From Nitrococcus mobilis (lineage in GTDB: Bacteria; Pseudomonadota; Gammaproteobacteria; Nitrococcales; Nitrococcaceae): DNA of 64,000 bases. Location: NCBI GenBank assembly GCA_024102725.1, contig JAGFJL010000068.1, positions 62,001-126,000 on the forward strand, in the 5' to 3' direction. The position numbers and the translations under genes are program-made. Shown one piece after another: positions 30,635-37,071 of the stretch. The notes beneath the pieces are model-generated. The model saw nothing but the letters and a program-made list of their open reading frames with translations, had not been told where the DNA came from and ran no database searches. The first letter of the stretch is position 1. Each line of letters begins with the position of its first letter.

Positions 30635-30707
30635 GTTCGCTTTTGCAGAACATCTTTTTAGATATACACCGTACTTAGGTACGGAGTTATGAAGCGGTAC
30701 CCCCGCC

Positions 30708-30791
30708 TATACCCCCCTGTGCAACAGTGCAACCGTGCAACAGCCAATAATGACGCGGGTTTCAGCGATGCATGGGGTTGCGCGGTTGCAG
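30708..30791 (+). repeat. iteron module A
   Basis: TATACCCCCC is followed by three abutting 8-mers TGCAACAG, TGCAACCG, TGCAACAG (30720-30743), then GCGGGTTTC (30755-30763), then two inverted 8-mers GGTTGCGC, GGTTGCAG (30776-30791). The same order occurs at 37181 and, inverted, at 40111-40196. Confidence 0.75.
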
Positions 30792-30922
30792 TGGCGCGGA
30801 GTCAGTAGGAAGGCAGCGGCTATCAGGCGGGATAACAGCGGCGGGAAGGTGTAACCACGTCACAACGGCATCAGTTGTGCATCCTAGAACGCTTCTTGCA
30901 AGGTTGCATAGAGCATTCCAGC

Positions 30923-31087
30923 ATGCAAAGTCATGCCAACTACCGTTTATCGGAAAGTAGTGGAACACCGCGCGGCAATATTCGTGACAGTCACGTTTGC
31001 GAGCGCTGCCGATTGAGGGCGGAAGAGCGTAAACATGTTTACGGTTTGCTAGAAGTCATTGCCGACCGGCGCTACGGCCATTGGTAA
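30923..31087 (+). CDS. possible small protein with a CxxC pair
   Basis: A 54-codon plus-strand ORF ends RCRLRAEERKHVYGLL... and holds a CERC pair. It stops 15 bases before an intrinsic terminator on the same strand, which suggests that this strand is transcribed. The ribosome binding site is weak, the sequence overlaps a 16-bp palindrome (31028-31043) and the first direct repeat, and I recognise no family. It may instead be part of a non-coding control region. Confidence 0.3.
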   Translation: MQSHANYRLSESSGTPRGNIRDSHVCERCRLRAEERKHVYGLLEVIADRRYGHW

Positions 31088-31239
31088 GATGCACGAGTAG
31101 TCGGGACGGTGCCGTCCCTTTTACTCTCCCGAAGTAATCCCTGGTCGGCAGCACGGCCATTGGTAAGACGATGGCAAAGCGTGCATATATGCACGATCCG
31201 CGAAGTAATCCCTGGCCGGCAGCACGGACAATGCAATAG
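31051..31239. repeat. three imperfect ~38-bp direct repeats at the left end of the element
   Basis: Copies begin at 31051, 31130 and 31201. They share GAAGTNATNCC, GGCAGCACGGCCATTGG-like and TAAGA blocks. Copies 2 and 3 are nearly identical over the first 30 bases. Spacings are 79 and 71 bases. A palindrome GTGCATATATGCAC (31181-31194) lies between copies 2 and 3. Confidence 0.7.
31103..31122 (+). terminator. intrinsic terminator, plus strand
   Basis: GGGACG and CGTCCC pair around GTGC and are followed by TTTT. It lies just after the small plus-strand ORF. Confidence 0.6.
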
Positions 31240-31369
31240 CCCCGCTCACACCCTGCACAGTGCATAGCTTTCGAGGCCGATATGCGAGAGGTGCCGATAA
31301 CACCCTCATACAGGCACGCAAGCGATTGATTGGTGGTGCACGCAGCGCCGTGGCACTGGAGTGCTCGAA

Positions 31370-31558
31370 TCACAGCCGCAAACCGGCATGCTTCTCCGTG
31401 ACCTTCAGCAACTCATCCACTGCATCGCGACGCTTGTTCGGGTCACGGCTGCCGGCCCGTATGACCTCGCCCAGCGCACGCGCCAGCAGCAGCGCCCGGT
31501 CGGCCGGGTGGCTCAAGTCGGCGAGCTCGTCCAGAAAGGTACGTTCCGGCTGTGTCAT
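31370..31558 (-). CDS. small protein downstream of the tape-measure gene
   Basis: This 62-residue charged helical protein reads MTQPERTFLDELADLSHPAD... Its start overlaps the end of the tape-measure gene (ATGA, 31555-31558), so translation is coupled. It is the last gene of the element's operon. Phage tail genes often follow the tape measure, but this is too short to assign. Confidence 0.55.
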   Translation of the reverse strand: MTQPERTFLDELADLSHPADRALLLARALGEVIRAGSRDPNKRRDAVDELLKVTEKHAGLRL

Positions 31559-33519
31559 CCGCTCGTCACCACGATGCGGCCGCCGTCAGCCATGTTGTCG
31601 TTGATCGACTCCAAAAGATTTCTAACGGACTTACGGTCGAAACTGTCGCCCCGCAGGCTTATGTTCGTGACCGGCTGCGGCGAAGATTGGCCTGCATCAC
31701 CGCCGACTGGCGTGACTGGCGTTGCTGGTGTGCTTCCTGCCAGTGATGGCGCTGCACCGCCACCGCCCCCGAATGACTGTGCGCGAATAGCGTTTACTTG
31801 CGCAAAACCCGCCGCAGCGTGCGCCGCCGCCATGATTCCGGCCAGTGGCCAGGCATACGTCGCCAAGGTCTTCGTAATGCCCTGCTTAGTGTTGATGATG
31901 GCATTGGCGATTGCGGCCGCCTGGTTGATGCGGAAAAGCACCTTGTTCTGCGTTGCCACGGTGTCAGTCATGGACTGCAATTCACCGGCTACGGTCTTCG
32001 ACTGCTCGGCAAAACTCATGGCAGTGAAGCGCTCCATGGCAGACATGCCACGCCGACGCAGGTCTACTAGCTTCTGCATGTGAGCCGCCTCGGCCTGTTG
32101 CTGAAGCTCACGGAACTCGGCCTCGGTCTCTATCTCGCCTTCCTTGAATCCGCGCTTGATGTCGGCCATGACCTGCAAGTGCTCACGCTGCAATTCCTGC
32201 TCGGTGACAAACCGATTGCGGATGGTCTCCAGTCGACGTTGCCAGTCCTCTTCCTGCTGCTGAGTGTCGCCGCCTGCGGTGAGATCAACATGCGCCGGCG
32301 CATTACGGACCTTCACGACCTCGGCAGCCGCCTGCTGCGCCTTCTCCTGTACTTCGCGGACCCACTGCTCCAGCCCAATCGTAGGCAGGCCACGGCCGGT
32401 GAGCTCCACCAGTTCCGCCCGAGTCTTGCGTACGGCGTCGGTCGCGCCCTCGGTGATGCTGTCGAGCCGCTGTTGCAGCTCTGATCCCTGAAATGAGGTA
32501 ATCAACTCGATATCGATGCCTGGAATCGCGTTTAGGCCGCTAATAACCGCGTTCGTGCCGCTGCTGACGAAATCCAGAAAGCGCGCGACGCCGCGCGTCA
32601 GGTCACTAAGGATGAACCAGAACGCAGAGGCGAATCCCTGAGCCGCAAGCTTGGCGCCGGTGAAGGCGACCTGAAAACTGCCGAATATCATGTCCTCCAA
32701 CTTGAGGATGACTGACCCTATTTGAGCCAACTTGTCCCTAAACCCGCCGGTCTCGCGCGCCGCCTCAGTGAATTTGTTGGCAAGCGCCTCTACGACCGGG
32801 GCAACCTGGACCGCCACGCGCTGAACCACACCCTCAAGCGCATTACCCGCCGAAGCAAGAGCCCGCTGAGCCCGTACCGCCTGCTGCGTGTCAACTTTGC
32901 TCATGGCGAACCCGAACTGCTCTGCCTGATCGGCCGCCTTGCGGAATCCCTCAGCACCGCCGCTCAACGCTGGAATCATGTCGCGCAAGGCATCGCCGCC
33001 AATCATCGCGGCTGCGGCTGCTTTGGTGGACTCGTCCTCGACGCGGCTCATGGCGTCCAGAAACTGCACCCAGACTTTATTGACGTTCTGCGTGAGATCT
33101 ATCTGCCGGCCGCTTGCCTTCTCCAGCAACTTGAAGCCGTCTACGGCCTCGCCTGTGCCAGTCCGCGCCTCGCCTACCCGCTCCGAGAAGTCCGTCAGCG
33201 CATCCGCCGCACGCTCGCTCGAAATCCCGAACCGCCTGGCCTCGACTGTCGCCGCCTGGATGGTGCGAATCTGGATACCAGTGACCTTGTTGAGGCGATT
33301 GATGGCCTGGATGGCGTCCAACTGGCTCTTGACCAGGTGCGCGCCGATAGCCGCACCGGCGGCCGCAGCGGCGGCGCCTAGTGCCGCCAGACGGGACGCC
33401 GTGGCCGCCGCTCTAGCACCAATGCGCTTTAGGCTGCTAGTGGCACGACGCGCGCCGCGTTCTAGGCCGGCGGTATTCGCACCGATTCTTACAACGAGTG
33501 ATCCAACGGGAGCTGCCAT
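31555..33519 (-). CDS. phage tail tape-measure-like protein
   Basis: In tailed phages this protein sets tail length and helps genome entry. From ATG 33519 the protein has 654 residues. The start MAAPVGSLVVRIGANTAGLE with paired ATSSLKRIG repeats resembles tape-measure N-termini. An alanine-rich hydrophobic stretch lies near residues 42-65, a second hydrophobic region near 280-310, a long coiled coil near 425-510, and a glycine/alanine-rich C-terminal part follows. An ORF start 16 codons earlier lacks a ribosome binding site. No tail tube or chaperone gene accompanies it, which is odd. Confidence 0.75.
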   Translation of the reverse strand: MAAPVGSLVVRIGANTAGLERGARRATSSLKRIGARAAATASRLAALGAAAAAAGAAIGAHLVKSQLDAIQAINRLNKVTGIQIRTIQAATVEARRFGISSERAADALTDFSERVGEARTGTGEAVDGFKLLEKASGRQIDLTQNVNKVWVQFLDAMSRVEDESTKAAAAAMIGGDALRDMIPALSGGAEGFRKAADQAEQFGFAMSKVDTQQAVRAQRALASAGNALEGVVQRVAVQVAPVVEALANKFTEAARETGGFRDKLAQIGSVILKLEDMIFGSFQVAFTGAKLAAQGFASAFWFILSDLTRGVARFLDFVSSGTNAVISGLNAIPGIDIELITSFQGSELQQRLDSITEGATDAVRKTRAELVELTGRGLPTIGLEQWVREVQEKAQQAAAEVVKVRNAPAHVDLTAGGDTQQQEEDWQRRLETIRNRFVTEQELQREHLQVMADIKRGFKEGEIETEAEFRELQQQAEAAHMQKLVDLRRRGMSAMERFTAMSFAEQSKTVAGELQSMTDTVATQNKVLFRINQAAAIANAIINTKQGITKTLATYAWPLAGIMAAAHAAAGFAQVNAIRAQSFGGGGGAAPSLAGSTPATPVTPVGGDAGQSSPQPVTNISLRGDSFDRKSVRNLLESINDNMADGGRIVVTSG

Positions 33520-33657
33520 GTCCTTATCCCAAAAAAAGAGGGGCGGGGCCAAGCTACCAGTCCGCACGCCCCCAATAGTCTAAGGATGTCGCCGGTTTCG
33601 CGCTGGAGTGGACGCGGGCACCGGCAAACCCAGCTTTAAGGCAGCCAACCATTTCTG

Positions 33658-34851
33658 TTACGACAAGGCGACCTTGATTACTTTGGCCGCGTGGTCATCG
33701 CGGGTAATCCCGCCGACGCGCTTACGGATGTAAAATTTTGTTTGGCCTGGCTCGGTGATATTCGAGTCGACCGTGATCCGCAGGCCGAAGCTATCCGCAA
33801 TCGTGTAGCCGCGCCGGAAATTACCGAACGCTACCGGGTGCGCATTGGCGCCGATGTCGGGCATGTGCTCGGCGAGCTGCACACGATGGCCGCATAGCAT
33901 GCTTGGCTGGCCCTCGATGAGGCTGTCTTGCCAGATGTAGCGGCCGTCGGCGTCTTTGAACCGCCTAATCACGCCAGCCGTCGAGCTGTTCATCAACCAG
34001 ACCGCGCCCGAGCGGTAGCCGGCACGCAGGGCGTAGACGGTCTGCCACAGCACGTCAGCCGGGTAGTGCTCCGGGGAGCTGGTCGACAGCGTACCGAAGC
34101 CATCCGAGACGCCGGTCGGGATGTACTGGAGCACGCCGAACGATCTCGCGGGCGATCCGTCATCCGCCGTGCTCACCGGGGAAGCGTCCAGGAAGCCGGT
34201 CGGCTTTTTGGTGCCGTCGCCGCTGATGAAGGCCTGGGATTCGGCGATGGCCAGTTCCTCGGAACAGCGGTCCACCAGCCAACCCTGGACATCGAACATG
34301 ATGTCCGCCAATGCCTCTTCAGAGGCTTGCGGGCGGCTGTAGACAATCCCGAATGTCGGGCGCACCTCCGCAAGCTGCGGGGTATTGGTTTCGCTACGAG
34401 AGTCGCCCTCGCCAACCCAGCCGGAACTGGTGCCGCCGATATCAACGAGCTCTACGTAATCGCTGCTCGATACCTGCACCACGCGAGCAACCTGGCGGAT
34501 GGGCGACAAATCCCTCATACGCTGCAGGATTTGCCGAGATAGCTGTTCCGGTACGGCAAAGCCGCCGCCGGGGTCGCTGCCCTCGGTCACCGCCTTCTGC
34601 TGCACCTGCTCCAGATACCCGCGCGTATTCGGCGAGGTCGGGTTGCGCAGCCACGCATCGAAAGCCTTTAAGTGTTCCTGCTGCTCTGGCGTCACGCGCT
34701 GGCCGCTCGGTCCAGCCCGCATCGGCATGTCTCGGTCGCACTCCAACTTAGAGAGCCTTTCTTCAAGCTCAGATTTGTACGCTCTGTCGCGACGGGAAAA
34801 ATCATCCCATTCAGAGTCCAGCTTTTCGATTACTTCATTTACGTTAGGCAT
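33658..34851 (-). CDS. HK97-type major capsid protein
   Basis: This 397-residue shell protein of the HK97 gp5 family has an N-terminal coiled-coil delta-like region (residues 1-45), then VTEGSDPGGGFAVPEQLSRQIL, which usually marks the start of the mature domain near residue 85. FISGDGTKKPTGFLD near 210 and WLMNSSTAGVIRRFKDADGRYIWQ near 275 are typical P- and A-domain motifs. The delta-like region implies cleavage by a prohead protease, but no such gene is present. A helper phage would have to supply portal, protease and large terminase. Confidence 0.92.
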   Translation of the reverse strand: MPNVNEVIEKLDSEWDDFSRRDRAYKSELEERLSKLECDRDMPMRAGPSGQRVTPEQQEHLKAFDAWLRNPTSPNTRGYLEQVQQKAVTEGSDPGGGFAVPEQLSRQILQRMRDLSPIRQVARVVQVSSSDYVELVDIGGTSSGWVGEGDSRSETNTPQLAEVRPTFGIVYSRPQASEEALADIMFDVQGWLVDRCSEELAIAESQAFISGDGTKKPTGFLDASPVSTADDGSPARSFGVLQYIPTGVSDGFGTLSTSSPEHYPADVLWQTVYALRAGYRSGAVWLMNSSTAGVIRRFKDADGRYIWQDSLIEGQPSMLCGHRVQLAEHMPDIGANAHPVAFGNFRRGYTIADSFGLRITVDSNITEPGQTKFYIRKRVGGITRDDHAAKVIKVALS

Positions 34852-34995
34852 GGTAATACTCCGTGCAAATATCTGAGTTTCACGTTTCGATCACCGGCTT
34901 TGCACGGATTTAGCACAACGTCACGCAGGCTTGTAATCTCGGGTGAACTTGAAGCGTCGCGCAGCAAGCTCAAGCCAGTAATTCAAGTATATCAT

Positions 34996-35229
34996 TCAAT
35001 TAAGTGTTTTCGTACCTTCTGCGTCGATTCGGTCGGCAATTCGACGCAACCATTCCGCCGTTTCTGCACTGCCGCTCAATTGAACGCTTGCCTGCAATGC
35101 CGTCTCGAACAGCGCGTGTAAAATGGCCCGCTGCGAAACGCCGGCCTCGGTTAGTTTATTCGCCGCGCCAGAGAAAAGCCGTGCGCATTTCAAACCGTCG
35201 TGGTGTTCGTCTCGAATCTCGTCAGTCAT
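34996..35229 (-). CDS. small helical protein, paralogue of the next gene
   Basis: This 77-residue protein contains AILHALFETALQASVQLSG and AEWLRRIADRIDAE. The upstream gene product has a matching pattern (ALTINWLRGLADRLESE), so the two are tandem paralogues overlapping by eight bases. I recognise no family. It lies just before the capsid gene. Confidence 0.55.
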   Translation of the reverse strand: MTDEIRDEHHDGLKCARLFSGAANKLTEAGVSQRAILHALFETALQASVQLSGSAETAEWLRRIADRIDAEGTKTLN

Positions 35230-35446
35230 TTTGAATCTCCGATTCCAGTCTGTCAGCCAGTCCTCTCAACCAATTAATCGTCAGCGCCCTTCCGCTCGAT
35301 TCTAGAGCAACAACCAACATGGCCTGCGTTATCGAGCGGCCGATAATCTCCTGCGGAATTCTGCGCTCTAGCATGTCGTCAACCAGCTGCCCGAATTCGT
35401 ACGTGCAATCGAGCGCGAGTTGCTCGTCCTTATTCCGTTTGGTCAT
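35222..35446 (-). CDS. small helical protein, paralogue of the previous gene
   Basis: This 74-residue protein reads MTKRNKDEQLALDCTYEFGQLVDD... It shares the C-terminal W-L-R-G/R-L/I-A-D-R pattern with the product of 34996-35229. The start overlaps the end of the preceding gene by four bases (ATGA), so translation is coupled. The role is unknown. Confidence 0.55.
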   Translation of the reverse strand: MTKRNKDEQLALDCTYEFGQLVDDMLERRIPQEIIGRSITQAMLVVALESSGRALTINWLRGLADRLESEIQND

Positions 35447-35718
35447 TTCTCAACCTCCGGCACAACGCCGCTACGTTGGATTAGCTCGTCTCTGATTTCC
35501 TTGGCACGATGGCAGCCGCCGAGCTCTTTATCCGAGCAAGGCTCGCCGCCGTGCAGCCATAGGCTCCTGCACCATGCCGGACTGCATTCCCATGGTTTCA
35601 GCTTCAGCGCGCTGTGCACGCCATCTAGATCACCTTGGCGCCACATCTCCACCACGGCGGCGTCGAGTTGGATTCGCTGGTTCCTCGTCCGCTTTTCACG
35701 CTTTACTGGCATATTCAT
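35443..35718 (-). CDS. small protein with four cysteines
   Basis: From ATG 35718 this gives 91 residues, MNMPVKREKRTRNQRIQ..., with cysteines in WECSPAWC and EPCSDKELGGCHRAK that could bind a metal. An ATG two codons later is also possible and is better spaced from AAGGTGG. A longer reading from 35853 would overlap the neighbouring gene almost fully and is unlikely. It is part of the overlapping operon. The role is unknown. Confidence 0.5.
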   Translation of the reverse strand: MNMPVKREKRTRNQRIQLDAAVVEMWRQGDLDGVHSALKLKPWECSPAWCRSLWLHGGEPCSDKELGGCHRAKEIRDELIQRSGVVPEVEK

Positions 35719-35896
35719 TCCACCTTGGTAGTCCTGGCACTTCATCGCCGAAATATTTCCATCCGGTGTAATCGTGCCAATCATCTGAATCAAACTCGGG
35801 CACTTCGCCAGTTGCGAGTAATCGACGTGCCCATTCTGGGGTATCCATATCACGCCGCTGGCGGGTGCGTTTCGTCCTAGTCGTCGGCATTAGCAT
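35696..35896 (-). CDS. small hypothetical protein
   Basis: This 66-residue protein has a basic N-terminus (TTRTKRTRQRR) and an acidic aromatic C-terminal part (DSDDWHDYTGWKYFGDE). It overlaps the gene on each side by a few bases, as most genes in this operon do. An ATG at 35890 is an alternative start. I recognise no family. Confidence 0.5.
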   Translation of the reverse strand: MLMPTTRTKRTRQRRDMDTPEWARRLLATGEVPEFDSDDWHDYTGWKYFGDEVPGLPRWNEYASKA

Positions 35897-36243
35897 TTAA
35901 CTCCTATTCCGCCGCTAGGCCGGCCTGGCCGGTCCCTTAATGGCTCGAGGTCGAGATTCAATTGTTTCAGAGCGGCCAAAAAGCCGTTTCTAGCGTCTTT
36001 CTCAAGCGCACAGGCCGGGTGTACTTTCGTTTGGCCGTAACGGTCTGTAACGACCTCTCCTTGCGCCTCAATGGCATCTTGAGCCGCGCGCATTCGGTCC
36101 AAACACTCCGACGCCGTTGTCAGTAATGCGAGTCCCGCCGCGTCGTCGATTGCGTATTCAGAAACAACGTCTCGAAATAGCTTTCGGCCATCGGGTTTAA
36201 GGTGCTTTGGTGGTCGCTTCGGCTTCAACATAGTTTCAATCAC
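35890..36243 (-). CDS. phage terminase small subunit, P27 family
   Basis: TerS recognises the packaging site on phage DNA. The 117-residue protein matches the P27 family pattern: KPDGRKLFRDVVSEYAIDDAAGLALLTTASECLDRM, then HPACALEKDARNGFLAALKQLNLDLEPL. The start is GTG (36243) directly after the previous stop; ATG 36231 is an alternative. No large terminase gene follows. Satellites use their own TerS to redirect a helper's packaging motor, so this fits that lifestyle. Confidence 0.88.
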   Translation of the reverse strand: MIETMLKPKRPPKHLKPDGRKLFRDVVSEYAIDDAAGLALLTTASECLDRMRAAQDAIEAQGEVVTDRYGQTKVHPACALEKDARNGFLAALKQLNLDLEPLRDRPGRPSGGIGVKC

Positions 36244-36390
36244 TCAATTTCGACTTTTCGTGGCTGCCTCGCCGGTCCTAGGCTCTTTCCCGCTCAACTT
36301 TTGACGCCCCCGCCGGTCCGGTTTGTTGCGTGGCCGCTGCCGCCACTTGCGCATCAGTCTCCTGGCCCATCCACTACGGGTCTTTCTCAC
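36244..36390 (-). CDS. small basic protein
   Basis: The 48-codon GTG ORF codes for an extremely basic protein (WARRLMRKWRQRPRNKPDRRG). Its start overlaps the previous stop (GTGA), and its stop abuts the terminase start. The dense packing argues that it is translated. It may bind nucleic acid. Confidence 0.45.
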   Translation of the reverse strand: MRKTRSGWARRLMRKWRQRPRNKPDRRGRQKLSGKEPRTGEAATKSRN

Positions 36391-36545
36391 GCTGCTGCCT
36401 CCTGCTGCTCAATCTGCCTCACCGCCTCGGCTATCGCGTCCCACTCATCCTCGCTGTACAGGTCGAGCCAAGCGGGTAGCCGGCCATCGTGCGTGCGTGC
36501 GTGCTCCAGCACCTTGGCTGCTAGGTCGTGAGTGTCATCGGTCAT
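36387..36545 (-). CDS. small acidic protein
   Basis: The 52-codon ORF reads MTDDTHDLAAKVLEHARTH... and contains DLYSEDEWDAIAEAVRQIE. It overlaps the TubC-like gene by 11 bases and the next gene by four bases. The role is unknown. Confidence 0.5.
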   Translation of the reverse strand: MTDDTHDLAAKVLEHARTHDGRLPAWLDLYSEDEWDAIAEAVRQIEQQEAAA

Positions 36546-37071
36546 TGGGCACCCCCACTTGCACACCGAAGACCGTGCTGCCTACGGTGCGGGTCTTTGG
36601 CTTATCGCGGACAAGCTCGGTCGCATACGCCCGCACGGTCGAGGCTGGAATCAACCCATTTGCTATATCGTCGATATCATCCTGAGCACACCACGCGCGG
36701 AACTCATCAGCCGTAATCGGTAGGCCTGCAACGGCGTTGCGGATGACGATGCCCACGTCCTTGCGCCGGGTAGCGGGTATACGCCCACCGGGTACCGTGA
36801 GGGTTGCGGCCGGGGTAGTGGTGCGCGGGTGGCACGCCGAGCACAGCCACGGCCCGTCCCGCTCAGTCTGGTGGTACGCGCCGCTGCCGCAGTGGTGCGG
36901 GTCGGTAGGTTCGACAGGTACCAGCAGATGCAGCAGCTCATCCTTCTCCTGCCGCATCCGCTCCATTAACTCCTGAGTCATGACGTCCGCAGGCGCTCGA
37001 TATCGCACCTGGCCGTGCTCCGCCCATACCTCGACGCCACGCTCGCGAAGGGTGGATAGCAGCGTACTCAT
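36535..37071 (-). CDS. protein with TubC-like N-terminal docking domain
   Basis: From ATG 37071 the protein has 178 residues. Residues 1-50 (MSTLLSTLRERGVEVWAEHG, then RYRAPADVMTQELMERMRQEKDELLHLL) follow the TubC N-terminal docking pattern: helix, W-x-E beta hairpin, helix. This domain also occurs in some phage and plasmid primase-associated proteins. A CxxC pair (WLCSACH) near residue 80 and HHCGSGAYH before it suggest a small zinc site. The start overlaps the primase stop by four bases, so it may partner the primase. Confidence 0.6.
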   Translation of the reverse strand: MSTLLSTLRERGVEVWAEHGQVRYRAPADVMTQELMERMRQEKDELLHLLVPVEPTDPHHCGSGAYHQTERDGPWLCSACHPRTTTPAATLTVPGGRIPATRRKDVGIVIRNAVAGLPITADEFRAWCAQDDIDDIANGLIPASTVRAYATELVRDKPKTRTVGSTVFGVQVGVPNDR

